A stretch of 64,000 nucleotides of DNA from Myrica gale (lineage: Eukaryota; Streptophyta; Magnoliopsida; Fagales; Myricaceae), in the NCBI GenBank assembly GCA_963930655.1, contig OZ005608.1, forward strand, positions 13,764,001 through 13,828,000, read 5' to 3'. The notes beneath the pieces were generated by a model. That model worked only from the letters and a program-made list of their open reading frames with translations. It did no database searches and was not told the origin of the DNA. This document shows positions 32,011 through 43,518 of the stretch, piece by piece. Numbering within the stretch: the first letter of the stretch is position 1; each line of letters begins with the position of its first letter. A program made the translations under genes and the position numbers.

Positions 32011-32129
32011 GGGGTGCAACACGAGGACTTCCCAGGAGGTCACCCATCCTAGTACTACTCTCGCCCAAGCACGCTTAACTGCGGAGTTCTGATGGGATCC
32101 GGTGCATTAGTGCTGGTATGATCGCACCC
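32011..32129 (-). rRNA. 5S rRNA: 5S rRNA gene, copy 82 (A11/T45/T59)
   Basis: Full length; ctaca/cggag 5' spacer. Confidence 0.96.
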
Positions 32130-32406
32130 GTTATGTTTGTTGCAATGATTTCTTATATGGATCCCTCTCACAGGGGAAATACATCCATTCACGGGTATTC
32201 AACGTCGCTGAAAGAGGTTTTTCGCGCCGAATTGCTACAAAAAAATATCGGAGTTTTTGAAAAATCAAAATTTCGTCATGTAGTTTTCGTCTTCGTTTTT
32301 CGCACCGGAAAAGTGGAGTGTTTTCAAATACCGGCGGAAATCTAATCCCGTTCAGATAAATATTTTTCCGCACGAAAATCTTCTCGGGGGCGGGAAAAAA
32401 GATGTT

Positions 32407-32525
32407 GGGGTGCAACACGAGGACTTCCCAGGAGGTCACCCATCCTAGTACTACTCTCGCCCAAGCGCGCTTAACTGCGGAGTTCTGATGGGATCCGGTG
32501 CATTAGTGCTGGTATGATCGCACCC
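32407..32525 (-). rRNA. 5S rRNA: 5S rRNA gene, copy 83 (A11/T45/C59)
   Basis: Full length; G-type 5' spacer. Confidence 0.96.
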
Positions 32526-32803
32526 GTTATGTTTGTTGCAATGATTTCTTATATGGATCCCTCTCACAGGGGAAATACATCCATTCACGGGTATTCAACG
32601 TCGCTGAAAGAGGTTTTTCGCGCCGAATTGCGACAAAAAAATATCCGAGTTTTTGAAAAATCAAAATTTCGTCATGTAGTTTTCGTCTTCGTTTTTCGCA
32701 CCGGAAAAGTGGAGTGTTTCCAAATACCGGCGGAAATCTAATCCCGTTCAGATAAATATTTTTTCCGCACGAAAATCTTCTCGGGGGCGGTAAAAAAGAT
32801 GTT

Positions 32804-32922
32804 GGGGTGCAACACGAGGACTTCCCAGGAGGTCACCCATCCTAGTACTACTCTCGCCCAAGCGCGCTTAACTGCGGAGTTCTGATGGGATCCGGTGCAT
32901 TAGTGCTGGTATGATCGCACCC
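32804..32922 (-). rRNA. 5S rRNA: 5S rRNA gene, copy 84 (A11/T45/C59)
   Basis: Full length; T-type 5' spacer. Confidence 0.96.
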
Positions 32923-33200
32923 GTTATGTTTGTTGCAATGATTTCTTATATGGATCCCTCTCACAGGGGAAATACATCCATTCACGGGTATTCAACGTCG
33001 CTGAAAGAGGTTTTTCGCGCCGAATTGCGACAAAAAAATATCCGAGTTTTTGAAAAATCAAAATTTCGTCATGTAGTTTTCGTCTTCTTTTTTCGCACCG
33101 GAAAAGTGGAGTGTTTCCAAATACCGGCGGAAATCTAATCCCGTTCAGATAAATATTTTTTCCGCACGAAAATCTTCTCGGGGGCAGGAAAAAAGATGTT

Positions 33201-33319
33201 GGGGTGCAACACGAGGACTTCCCAGGAGGTCACCCATCCTAGTACTACTCTCGCCCAAGCACGCTTAACTGCGGAGTTCTGATGGGATCCGGTGCATTAG
33301 TGCTGGTATGATCGCACCC
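33201..33319 (-). rRNA. 5S rRNA: 5S rRNA gene, copy 85 (A11/T45/T59)
   Basis: Full length; G-type 5' spacer. Confidence 0.96.
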
Positions 33320-33597
33320 GTTATGTTTGTTGCAATGATTTCTTATATGGATCCCTCTCACAGGGGAAATACATCCATTCACGGGTATTCAACGTCGCTG
33401 AAAGAGGTTTTTCGCGCCGAATTGCGACAAAAAAATATCCGAGTTTTTGAAAAATCAAAATTTCGTCATGTAGTTTTCGTCTTCGTTTTTCGCACCGGAA
33501 AAGTGGAGTGTTTCCAAATACCGGCGGAAATCTAATCCCGTTCAGATAAATATTTTTTCCGCACGAAAATCTTCTCGGGGGCGGTAAAAAAGATGTT

Positions 33598-33716
33598 GGG
33601 GTGCAACACGAGGACTTCCCAGGAGGTCACCCATCCTAGTACTACTCTCGCCCAAGCGCGCTTAACTGCGGAGTTCTGATGGGATCCGGTGCATTAGTGC
33701 TGGTATGATCGCACCC
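33598..33716 (-). rRNA. 5S rRNA: 5S rRNA gene, copy 86 (A11/T45/C59)
   Basis: Full length; T-type 5' spacer. Copies 84-85 and 86-87 form a 794 bp dimer repeat. Confidence 0.96.
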
Positions 33717-33994
33717 GTTATGTTTGTTGCAATGATTTCTTATATGGATCCCTCTCACAGGGGAAATACATCCATTCACGGGTATTCAACGTCGCTGAAA
33801 GAGGTTTTTCGCGCCGAATTGCGACAAAAAAATATCCGAGTTTTTGAAAAATCAAAATTTCGTCATGTAGTTTTCGTCTTCTTTTTTCGCACCGGAAAAG
33901 TGGAGTGTTTCCAAATACCGGCGGAAATCTAATCCCGTTCAGATAAATATTTTTTCCGCACGAAAATCTTCTCGGGGGCAGGAAAAAAGATGTT

Positions 33995-34113
33995 GGGGTG
34001 CAACACGAGGACTTCCCAGGAGGTCACCCATCCTAGTACTACTCTCGCCCAAGCACGCTTAACTGCGGAGTTCTGATGGGATCCGGTGCATTAGTGCTGG
34101 TATGATCGCACCC
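33995..34113 (-). rRNA. 5S rRNA: 5S rRNA gene, copy 87 (A11/T45/T59)
   Basis: Full length; G-type 5' spacer. Confidence 0.96.
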
Positions 34114-34391
34114 GTTATGTTTGTTGCAATGATTTCTTATATGGATCCCTCTCACAGGGGAAATACATCCATTCACGGGTATTCAACGTCGCTGAAAGAG
34201 GTTTTTCGCGCCGAATTGCGACAAAAAAATATCCGAGTTTTTGAAAAATCAAAATTTCGTCATGTAGTTTTCGTCTTCGTTTTTCGCACCGGAAAAGTGG
34301 AGTGTTTCCAAATACCGGCGGAAATCTAATCCCGTTCAGATAAATATTTTTTCCGCACGAAAATCTTCTCGGGGGCGGTAAAAAAGATGTT

Positions 34392-34510
34392 GGGGTGCAA
34401 CACGAGGACTTCCCAGGAGGTCACCCATCCTAGTACTACTCTCGCCCAAGCGCGCTTAACTGCGGAGTTCTGATGGGATCCGGTGCATTAGTGCTGGTAG
34501 GATCGCACCC
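34392..34510 (-). rRNA. 5S rRNA: 5S rRNA gene, copy 88 (C11/T45/C59)
   Basis: Full length; first C11 copy with T45, marking the start of domain IV. 5' spacer ctaca but ccgag and T-type, a mix of two families. Confidence 0.95.
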
Positions 34511-34788
34511 GTTATGTTTGTTGCAATGATTTCTTATATGGATCCCTCTCACAGGGGAAATACATCCATTCACGGGTATTCAACGTCGCTGAAAGAGGTT
34601 TTTCGCGCCGAATTGCTACAAAAAAATATCCGAGTTTTTGAAAAATCAAAATTTCGTCATGTAGTTTTCGTCTTCTTTTTTCGCACCGGAAAAGTGGAGT
34701 GTTTCCAAATACCGGCGGAAATCTAATCCCGTTCAGATAAATATTTTTTCCGCACGAAAATCTTCTCGGGGGCAGGAAAAAAGATGTT

Positions 34789-34907
34789 GGGGTGCAACAC
34801 GAGGACTTCCCAGGAGGTCACCCATCCTAGTACTACTCTCGCCCAAGCACGCTTAACTGCGGAGTTCTGATGGGATCCGGTGCATTAGTGCTGGTATGAT
34901 CGCACCC
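34789..34907 (-). rRNA. 5S rRNA: 5S rRNA gene, copy 89 (A11/T45/T59)
   Basis: Full length; first gttgag-type 5' spacer. Confidence 0.96.
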
Positions 34908-35184
34908 GTTATGTTTGTTGCAATGATTTCTTATATGGATCCCTCTCACAGGGGAAATACATCCATTCACGGGTATTCAACGTCGCTGAAAGAGGTTTTT
35001 CGCGCCGAATTGCGACAAAAAAATATCCGAGTTTTTGAAAAATCAAAATTTCGTCATGTAGTTTTCGTCTTCTTTTTTCGCACCGGAAAAGTGGAGTGTT
35101 TCCAAATACCGGCGGAAATCTAATCCCGTTGAGATAAATATTTTTCCGCACGAAAATCTTCTCGGGGGCGGGAAAAAAGATGTT

Positions 35185-35303
35185 GGGGTGCAACACGAGG
35201 ACTTCCCAGGAGGTCACCCATCCTAGTACTACTCTCGCCCAAGCACGCTTAACTGCGGAGTTCTGATGGGATCCGGTGCATTAGTGCTGGTATGATCGCA
35301 CCC
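35185..35303 (-). rRNA. 5S rRNA: 5S rRNA gene, copy 90 (A11/T45/T59)
   Basis: Full length; gagcc, ttttc 5' spacer; opens the first seven-unit repeat. Confidence 0.96.
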
Positions 35304-35581
35304 GTTATGTTTGTTGCAATGATTTCTTATATGGATCCCTCTCACAGGGGAAATACATCCATTCACGGGTATTCAACGTCGCTGAAAGAGGTTTTTCGAG
35401 CCGAATTGCGACAAAAAAATATCCGAGTTTTTGAAAAATCAAAATTTCGTCATGTAGTTTTCGTCTTCGTTTTTCGCACCGGAAAAGTGGAGTGTTTTCA
35501 AATACCGGCGGAAATCTAATCCCGTTCAGATAAATATTTTTTCCGCACGAAAATCTTCTCGGGGGCGGGAAAAAAGATGTT

Positions 35582-35700
35582 GGGGTGCAACACGAGGACT
35601 TCCCAGGAGGTCACCCATCCTAGTACTACTCTCGCCCAAACACGCTTAACTGCGGAGTTCTGATGGGATCCGGTGCATTAGTGCTGGTAGGATCGCACCC
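35582..35700 (-). rRNA. 5S rRNA: 5S rRNA gene, copy 91 (C11/T45/T59, C61T)
   Basis: Full length. C61T (35640) alters the A-box and would give a G17-T61 wobble in helix II. A-7C promoter change. Confidence 0.94.
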
Positions 35701-35978
35701 GTTATGGTTGTTGCAATGATTTCTTATATGGATCCCTCTCACAGGGGAAATACATCCATTCACGGGTATTCAACGTCGCTGAAAGAGGTTTTTCGCGCCG
35801 AATTGCTACAAAAAAATATCGGAGTTTTTGAAAAATCAAAATTTCGTCATGTAGTTTTCGTCTTCGTTTTTCGCACCGGAAAAGTGGAGTGTTTTCAAAT
35901 ACCGGCGGAAATCTAATCCCGTTCAGATAAATATTTTTTCCGCACGAAAATCTTCTCGGGGGCGGGAAAAAAGATGTT

Positions 35979-36097
35979 GGGGTGCAACACGAGGACTTCC
36001 CAGGAGGTCACCCATCCTAGTACTACTCTCGCCCAAGCGCGCTTAACTGCGGAGTTCTGATGGGATCCGGTGCATTAGTGCTGGTAGGATCGCACCC
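35979..36097 (-). rRNA. 5S rRNA: 5S rRNA gene, copy 92 (C11/T45/C59)
   Basis: Full length; gcgaca with cggag 5' spacer. Confidence 0.95.
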
Positions 36098-36375
36098 GTT
36101 ATGTTTGTTGCAATGATTTCTTATATGGATCCCTCTCACAGGGGAAATACATCCATTCACGGGTATTCAACGTCGCTGAAAGAGGTTTTTCGCGCCGAAT
36201 TGCGACAAAAAAATATCGGAGTTTTTGAAAAATCAAAATTTCGTCATGTAGTTTTCGTCTTCGTTTTTCGCACCGGAAAAGTGGAGTGTTTCCAAATACC
36301 GGCGGAAATCTAATCCCGTTCAGATAAATATTTTTTCCGCACGAAAATCTTCTCGGGGGCGGTAAAAAAGATGTT

Positions 36376-36494
36376 GGGGTGCAACACGAGGACTTCCCAG
36401 GAGGTCACCCATCCTAGTACTACTCTCGCCCAAGCGCGCTTAACTGCGGAGTTCTGATGGGATCCGGTGCATTAGTGCTGGTAGGATCGCACCC
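36376..36494 (-). rRNA. 5S rRNA: 5S rRNA gene, copy 93 (C11/T45/C59)
   Basis: Full length; aaataaatcc 5' spacer, T-type. Confidence 0.95.
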
Positions 36495-36772
36495 GTTATG
36501 TTTGTTGCAATGATTTCTTATATGGATCCCTCTCACAGGGGAAATAAATCCATTCACGGGTATTCAACGTCGCTGAAAGAGGTTTTTCGCGCCGAATTGC
36601 TACAAAAAAATATCGGAGTTTTTGAAAAATCAAAATTTCGTCATGTAGTTTTCGTCTTCTTTTTTCGCACCGGAAAAGTGGAGTGTTTCCAAATACCGGC
36701 GGAAATCTAATCCCGTTCAGATAAATATTTTTTCCGCACGAAAATCTTCTCGGGGGCGGGAAAAAAGATGTT

Positions 36773-36891
36773 GGGGTGCAACACGAGGACTTCCCAGGAG
36801 GTCACCCATCCTAGTACTACTCTCGCCCAAGCGCGCTTAACTGCGGAGTTCTGATGGGATCCGGTGCATTAGTGCTGGTAGGATCGCACCC
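36773..36891 (-). rRNA. 5S rRNA: 5S rRNA gene, copy 94 (C11/T45/C59)
   Basis: Full length; aaataaatcc 5' spacer, G-type. Its counterpart copy 101 has gained A101T. Confidence 0.95.
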
Positions 36892-37169
36892 GTTATGTTT
36901 GTTGCAATGATTTCTTATATGGATCCCTCTCACAGGGGAAATAAATCCATTCACGGGTATTCAACGTCGCTGAAAGAGGTTTTTCGCGCCGAATTGCTAC
37001 AAAAAAATATCGGAGTTTTTGAAAAATCAAAATTTCGTCATGTAGTTTTCGTCTTCGTTTTTCGCACCGGAAAAGTGGAGTGTTTCCAAATACCGGCGGA
37101 AATCTAATCCCGTTCAGATAAATATTTTTTCCGCACGAAAATCTTCTCGGGGGCGGGAAAAAAGATGTT

Positions 37170-37288
37170 GGGGTGCAACACGAGGACTTCCCAGGAGGTC
37201 ACCCATCCTAGTACTACTCTCGCCCAAGCGCGCTTAACTGCGGAGTTCTGATGGGATCCGGTGCATTAGTGCTGGTAGGATCGCACCC
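37170..37288 (-). rRNA. 5S rRNA: 5S rRNA gene, copy 95 (C11/T45/C59)
   Basis: Full length; cggag 5' spacer with a private A to G at 37535 (cacggaaatc). Confidence 0.95.
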
Positions 37289-37566
37289 GTTATGTTTGTT
37301 GCAATGATTTCTTATATGGATCCCTCTCACAGGGGAAATACATCCATTCACGGGTATTCAACGTCGCTGAAAGAGGTTTTTCGCGCCGAATTGCGACAAA
37401 AAAATATCGGAGTTTTTGAAAAATCAAAATTTCGTCATGTAGTTTTCGTCTTCGTTTTTCGCACCGGAAAAGTGGAGTGTTTCCAAATACCGGCGGAAAT
37501 CTAATCCCGTTCAGATAAATATTTTTTCCGCACGGAAATCTTCTCGGGGGCGGTAAAAAAGATGTT

Positions 37567-37685
37567 GGGGTGCAACACGAGGACTTCCCAGGAGGTCACC
37601 CATCCTAGTACTACTCTCGCCCAAGCGCGCTTAACTGCGGAGTTCTGATGGGATCCGGTGCATTAGTGCTGGTAGGATCGCACCC
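37567..37685 (-). rRNA. 5S rRNA: 5S rRNA gene, copy 96 (C11/T45/C59)
   Basis: Full length; aaataaatcc, T-type, gttgag 5' spacer closing the seven-unit repeat. Confidence 0.95.
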
Positions 37686-37962
37686 GTTATGTTTGTTGCA
37701 ATGATTTCTTATATGGATCCCTCTCACAGGGGAAATAAATCCATTCACGGGTATTCAACGTCGCTGAAAGAGGTTTTTCGCGCCGAATTGCTACAAAAAA
37801 ATATCGGAGTTTTTGAAAAATCAAAATTTCGTCATGTAGTTTTCGTCTTCTTTTTTCGCACCGGAAAAGTGGAGTGTTTCCAAATACCGGCGGAAATCTA
37901 ATCCCGTTGAGATAAATATTTTTCCGCACGAAAATCTTCTCGGGGGCGGGAAAAAAGATGTT

Positions 37963-38081
37963 GGGGTGCAACACGAGGACTTCCCAGGAGGTCACCCATC
38001 CTAGTACTACTCTCGCCCAAGCACGCTTAACTGCGGAGTTCTGATGGGATCCGGTGCATTAGTGCTGGTATGATCGCACCC
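37963..38081 (-). rRNA. 5S rRNA: 5S rRNA gene, copy 97 (A11/T45/T59)
   Basis: Full length; gagcc 5' spacer; opens the second seven-unit repeat. Confidence 0.96.
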
Positions 38082-38359
38082 GTTATGTTTGTTGCAATGA
38101 TTTCTTATATGGATCCCTCTCACAGGGGAAATACATCCATTCACGGGTATTCAACGTCGCTGAAAGAGGTTTTTCGAGCCGAATTGCGACAAAAAAATAT
38201 CCGAGTTTTTGAAAAATCAAAATTTCGTCATGTAGTTTTCGTCTTCGTTTTTCGCACCGGAAAAGTGGAGTGTTTTCAAATACCGGCGGAAATCTAATCC
38301 CGTTCAGATAAATATTTTTTCCGCACGAAAATCTTCTCGGGGGCGGGAAAAAAGATGTT

Positions 38360-38478
38360 GGGGTGCAACACGAGGACTTCCCAGGAGGTCACCCATCCTA
38401 GTACTACTCTCGCCCAAACACGCTTAACTGCGGAGTTCTGATGGGATCCGGTGCATTAGTGCTGGTAGGATCGCACCC
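38360..38478 (-). rRNA. 5S rRNA: 5S rRNA gene, copy 98 (C11/T45/T59, C61T)
   Basis: Full length; C61T at 38418 and A-7C; counterpart of copy 91. Confidence 0.94.
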
Positions 38479-38756
38479 GTTATGGTTGTTGCAATGATTT
38501 CTTATATGGATCCCTCTCACAGGGGAAATACATCCATTCACGGGTATTCAACGTCGCTGAAAGAGGTTTTTCGCGCCGAATTGCTACAAAAAAATATCGG
38601 AGTTTTTGAAAAATCAAAATTTCGTCATGTAGTTTTCGTCTTCGTTTTTCGCACCGGAAAAGTGGAGTGTTTTCAAATACCGGCGGAAATCTAATCCCGT
38701 TCAGATAAATATTTTTTCCGCACGAAAATCTTCTCGGGGGCGGGAAAAAAGATGTT

Positions 38757-38875
38757 GGGGTGCAACACGAGGACTTCCCAGGAGGTCACCCATCCTAGTA
38801 CTACTCTCGCCCAAGCGCGCTTAACTGCGGAGTTCTGATGGGATCCGGTGCATTAGTGCTGGTAGGATCGCACCC
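38757..38875 (-). rRNA. 5S rRNA: 5S rRNA gene, copy 99 (C11/T45/C59)
   Basis: Full length; gcgaca/cggag 5' spacer. Confidence 0.95.
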
Positions 38876-39153
38876 GTTATGTTTGTTGCAATGATTTCTT
38901 ATATGGATCCCTCTCACAGGGGAAATACATCCATTCACGGGTATTCAACGTCGCTGAAAGAGGTTTTTCGCGCCGAATTGCGACAAAAAAATATCGGAGT
39001 TTTTGAAAAATCAAAATTTCGTCATGTAGTTTTCGTCTTCGTTTTTCGCACCGGAAAAGTGGAGTGTTTCCAAATACCGGCGGAAATCTAATCCCGTTCA
39101 GATAAATATTTTTTCCGCACGAAAATCTTCTCGGGGGCGGTAAAAAAGATGTT

Positions 39154-39272
39154 GGGGTGCAACACGAGGACTTCCCAGGAGGTCACCCATCCTAGTACTA
39201 CTCTCGCCCAAGCGCGCTTAACTGCGGAGTTCTGATGGGATCCGGTGCATTAGTGCTGGTAGGATCGCACCC
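39154..39272 (-). rRNA. 5S rRNA: 5S rRNA gene, copy 100 (C11/T45/C59)
   Basis: Full length; aaataaatcc, T-type 5' spacer. Confidence 0.95.
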
Positions 39273-39550
39273 GTTATGTTTGTTGCAATGATTTCTTATA
39301 TGGATCCCTCTCACAGGGGAAATAAATCCATTCACGGGTATTCAACGTCGCTGAAAGAGGTTTTTCGCGCCGAATTGCTACAAAAAAATATCGGAGTTTT
39401 TGAAAAATCAAAATTTCGTCATGTAGTTTTCGTCTTCTTTTTTCGCACCGGAAAAGTGGAGTGTTTCCAAATACCGGCGGAAATCTAATCCCGTTCAGAT
39501 AAATATTTTTTCCGCACGAAAATCTTCTCGGGGGCGGGAAAAAAGATGTT

Positions 39551-39669
39551 GGGGTGCAACACGAGGACATCCCAGGAGGTCACCCATCCTAGTACTACTC
39601 TCGCCCAAGCGCGCTTAACTGCGGAGTTCTGATGGGATCCGGTGCATTAGTGCTGGTAGGATCGCACCC
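39551..39669 (-). rRNA. 5S rRNA: 5S rRNA gene, copy 101 (C11/T45/C59, A101T)
   Basis: Full length; A101T at 39569, just beyond the C-box and in the predicted loop E strand. aaataaatcc, G-type 5' spacer. Confidence 0.94.
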
Positions 39670-39947
39670 GTTATGTTTGTTGCAATGATTTCTTATATGG
39701 ATCCCTCTCACAGGGGAAATAAATCCATTCACGGGTATTCAACGTCGCTGAAAGAGGTTTTTCGCGCCGAATTGCTACAAAAAAATATCGGAGTTTTTGA
39801 AAAATCAAAATTTCGTCATGTAGTTTTCGTCTTCGTTTTTCGCACCGGAAAAGTGGAGTGTTTCCAAATACCGGCGGAAATCTAATCCCGTTCAGATAAA
39901 TATTTTTTCCGCACGAAAATCTTCTCGGGGGCGGGAAAAAAGATGTT

Positions 39948-40066
39948 GGGGTGCAACACGAGGACTTCCCAGGAGGTCACCCATCCTAGTACTACTCTCG
40001 CCCAAGCGCGCTTAACTGCGGAGTTCTGATGGGATCCGGTGCATTAGTGCTGGTAGGATCGCACCC
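39948..40066 (-). rRNA. 5S rRNA: 5S rRNA gene, copy 102 (C11/T45/C59)
   Basis: Full length; gcgaca/cggag 5' spacer. Confidence 0.95.
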
Positions 40067-40344
40067 GTTATGTTTGTTGCAATGATTTCTTATATGGATC
40101 CCTCTCACAGGGGAAATACATCCATTCACGGGTATTCAACGTCGCTGAAAGAGGTTTTTCGCGCCGAATTGCGACAAAAAAATATCGGAGTTTTTGAAAA
40201 ATCAAAATTTCGTCATGTAGTTTTCGTCTTCGTTTTTCGCACCGGAAAAGTGGAGTGTTTCCAAATACCGGCGGAAATCTAATCCCGTTCAGATAAATAT
40301 TTTTTCCGCACGAAAATCTTCTCGGGGGCGGTAAAAAAGATGTT

Positions 40345-40463
40345 GGGGTGCAACACGAGGACTTCCCAGGAGGTCACCCATCCTAGTACTACTCTCGCCC
40401 AAGCGCGCTTAACTGCGGAGTTCTGATGGGATCCGGTGCATTAGTGCTGGTAGGATCGCACCC
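40345..40463 (-). rRNA. 5S rRNA: 5S rRNA gene, copy 103 (C11/T45/C59)
   Basis: Full length; aaataaatcc, gttgag 5' spacer. Confidence 0.95.
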
Positions 40464-40740
40464 GTTATGTTTGTTGCAATGATTTCTTATATGGATCCCT
40501 CTCACAGGGGAAATAAATCCATTCACGGGTATTCAACGTCGCTGAAAGAGGTTTTTCGCGCCGAATTGCTACAAAAAAATATCGGAGTTTTTGAAAAATC
40601 AAAATTTCGTCATGTAGTTTTCGTCTTCTTTTTTCGCACCGGAAAAGTGGAGTGTTTCCAAATACCGGCGGAAATCTAATCCCGTTGAGATAAATATTTT
40701 TCCGCACGAAAATCTTCTCGGGGGCGGGAAAAAAGATGTT

Positions 40741-40859
40741 GGGGTGCAACACGAGGACTTCCCAGGAGGTCACCCATCCTAGTACTACTCTCGCCCAAGC
40801 ACGCTTAACTGCGGAGTTCTGATGGGATCCGGTGCATTAGTGCTGGTATGATCGCACCC
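40741..40859 (-). rRNA. 5S rRNA: 5S rRNA gene, copy 104 (A11/T45/T59)
   Basis: Full length; gagcc 5' spacer; followed directly by a copy-100-like unit, so the C61T unit and its neighbour are missing here. Confidence 0.96.
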
Positions 40860-41137
40860 GTTATGTTTGTTGCAATGATTTCTTATATGGATCCCTCTCA
40901 CAGGGGAAATACATCCATTCACGGGTATTCAACGTCGCTGAAAGAGGTTTTTCGAGCCGAATTGCGACAAAAAAATATCCGAGTTTTTGAAAAATCAAAA
41001 TTTCGTCATGTAGTTTTCGTCTTCGTTTTTCGCACCGGAAAAGTGGAGTGTTTTCAAATACCGGCGGAAATCTAATCCCGTTCAGATAAATATTTTTTCC
41101 GCACGAAAATCTTCTCGGGGGCGGGAAAAAAGATGTT

Positions 41138-41256
41138 GGGGTGCAACACGAGGACTTCCCAGGAGGTCACCCATCCTAGTACTACTCTCGCCCAAGCGCG
41201 CTTAACTGCGGAGTTCTGATGGGATCCGGTGCATTAGTGCTGGTAGGATCGCACCC
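41138..41256 (-). rRNA. 5S rRNA: 5S rRNA gene, copy 105 (C11/T45/C59)
   Basis: Full length; aaataaatcc, T-type 5' spacer. Confidence 0.95.
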
Positions 41257-41534
41257 GTTATGTTTGTTGCAATGATTTCTTATATGGATCCCTCTCACAG
41301 GGGAAATAAATCCATTCACGGGTATTCAACGTCGCTGAAAGAGGTTTTTCGCGCCGAATTGCTACAAAAAAATATCGGAGTTTTTGAAAAATCAAAATTT
41401 CGTCATGTAGTTTTCGTCTTCTTTTTTCGCACCGGAAAAGTGGAGTGTTTCCAAATACCGGCGGAAATCTAATCCCGTTCAGATAAATATTTTTTCCGCA
41501 CGAAAATCTTCTCGGGGGCGGGAAAAAAGATGTT

Positions 41535-41653
41535 GGGGTGCAACACGAGGACATCCCAGGAGGTCACCCATCCTAGTACTACTCTCGCCCAAGCGCGCTT
41601 AACTGCGGAGTTCTGATGGGATCCGGTGCATTAGTGCTGGTAGGATCGCACCC
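41535..41653 (-). rRNA. 5S rRNA: 5S rRNA gene, copy 106 (C11/T45/C59, A101T)
   Basis: Full length; A101T at 41553, shared with copy 101 at 1,984 bp distance. Confidence 0.94.
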
Positions 41654-41931
41654 GTTATGTTTGTTGCAATGATTTCTTATATGGATCCCTCTCACAGGGG
41701 AAATAAATCCATTCACGGGTATTCAACGTCGCTGAAAGAGGTTTTTCGCGCCGAATTGCTACAAAAAAATATCGGAGTTTTTGAAAAATCAAAATTTCGT
41801 CATGTAGTTTTCGTCTTCGTTTTTCGCACCGGAAAAGTGGAGTGTTTCCAAATACCGGCGGAAATCTAATCCCGTTCAGATAAATATTTTTTCCGCACGA
41901 AAATCTTCTCGGGGGCGGGAAAAAAGATGTT

Positions 41932-42050
41932 GGGGTGCAACACGAGGACTTCCCAGGAGGTCACCCATCCTAGTACTACTCTCGCCCAAGCGCGCTTAAC
42001 TGCGGAGTTCTGATGGGATCCGGTGCATTAGTGCTGGTAGGATCGCACCC
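41932..42050 (-). rRNA. 5S rRNA: 5S rRNA gene, copy 107 (C11/T45/C59)
   Basis: Full length; gcgaca/cggag 5' spacer. Confidence 0.95.
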
Positions 42051-42328
42051 GTTATGTTTGTTGCAATGATTTCTTATATGGATCCCTCTCACAGGGGAAA
42101 TACATCCATTCACGGGTATTCAACGTCGCTGAAAGAGGTTTTTCGCGCCGAATTGCGACAAAAAAATATCGGAGTTTTTGAAAAATCAAAATTTCGTCAT
42201 GTAGTTTTCGTCTTCGTTTTTCGCACCGGAAAAGTGGAGTGTTTCCAAATACCGGCGGAAATCTAATCCCGTTCAGATAAATATTTTTTCCGCACGAAAA
42301 TCTTCTCGGGGGCGGTAAAAAAGATGTT

Positions 42329-42447
42329 GGGGTGCAACACGAGGACTTCCCAGGAGGTCACCCATCCTAGTACTACTCTCGCCCAAGCGCGCTTAACTGC
42401 GGAGTTCTGATGGGATCCGGTGCATTAGTGCTGGTAGGATCGCACCC
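42329..42447 (-). rRNA. 5S rRNA: 5S rRNA gene, copy 108 (C11/T45/C59)
   Basis: Full length; aaataaatcc, gttgag 5' spacer. Confidence 0.95.
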
Positions 42448-42724
42448 GTTATGTTTGTTGCAATGATTTCTTATATGGATCCCTCTCACAGGGGAAATAA
42501 ATCCATTCACGGGTATTCAACGTCGCTGAAAGAGGTTTTTCGCGCCGAATTGCTACAAAAAAATATCGGAGTTTTTGAAAAATCAAAATTTCGTCATGTA
42601 GTTTTCGTCTTCTTTTTTCGCACCGGAAAAGTGGAGTGTTTCCAAATACCGGCGGAAATCTAATCCCGTTGAGATAAATATTTTTCCGCACGAAAATCTT
42701 CTCGGGGGCGGGAAAAAAGATGTT

Positions 42725-42843
42725 GGGGTGCAACACGAGGACTTCCCAGGAGGTCACCCATCCTAGTACTACTCTCGCCCAAGCACGCTTAACTGCGGAG
42801 TTCTGATGGGATCCGGTGCATTAGTGCTGGTATGATCGCACCC
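42725..42843 (-). rRNA. 5S rRNA: 5S rRNA gene, copy 109 (A11/T45/T59)
   Basis: Full length; gagcc 5' spacer. Confidence 0.96.
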
Positions 42844-43121
42844 GTTATGTTTGTTGCAATGATTTCTTATATGGATCCCTCTCACAGGGGAAATACATCC
42901 ATTCACGGGTATTCAACGTCGCTGAAAGAGGTTTTTCGAGCCGAATTGCGACAAAAAAATATCCGAGTTTTTGAAAAATCAAAATTTCGTCATGTAGTTT
43001 TCGTCTTCGTTTTTCGCACCGGAAAAGTGGAGTGTTTTCAAATACCGGCGGAAATCTAATCCCGTTCAGATAAATATTTTTTCCGCACGAAAATCTTCTC
43101 GGGGGCGGGAAAAAAGATGTT

Positions 43122-43240
43122 GGGGTGCAACACGAGGACTTCCCAGGAGGTCACCCATCCTAGTACTACTCTCGCCCAAACACGCTTAACTGCGGAGTTC
43201 TGATGGGATCCGGTGCATTAGTGCTGGTATGATCGCACCC
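43122..43240 (-). rRNA. 5S rRNA: 5S rRNA gene, copy 110 (A11/T45/T59, C61T)
   Basis: Full length; C61T at 43180, but with A11 and no A-7C, unlike copies 91 and 98. This implies exchange inside the 50 bp between positions 11 and 61. Confidence 0.94.
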
Positions 43241-43518
43241 GTTATGTTTGTTGCAATGATTTCTTATATGGATCCCTCTCACAGGGGAAATACATCCATT
43301 CACGGGTATTCAACGTCGCTGAAAGAGGTTTTTCGCGCCGAATTGCGACAAAAAAATATCGGAGTTTTTGAAAAATCAAAATTTCGTCATGTAGTTTTCG
43401 TCTTCGTTTTTCGCACCGGAAAAGTGGAGTGTTTTCAAATACCGGCGGAAATCTAATCCCGTTCAGATAAATATTTTTTCCGCACGAAAATCTTCTCGGG
43501 GGCGGGAAAAAAGATGTT

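Larger units (their letters stand above)
29630..33597 (-). repeat. Five-unit higher-order repeat, two copies (period 1,984 bp)
   Basis: Copies 76-80 and 81-85 match in order at a 1,984 bp offset. The unique gcgaccaaaa spacer mark appears once in each (5' of copies 76 and 81). Confidence 0.87.
35185..40740 (-). repeat. Seven-unit higher-order repeat, two copies (period 2,778 bp)
   Basis: Copies 90-96 and 97-103 match in order at 2,778 bp. Each contains one C61T gene, two or three aaataaatcc spacers and ends with a gttgag spacer. Copies 104-109 continue as a shortened version that has lost the C61T unit and its neighbour; copies 100-104 and 105-109 match at 1,984 bp. Confidence 0.85.
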
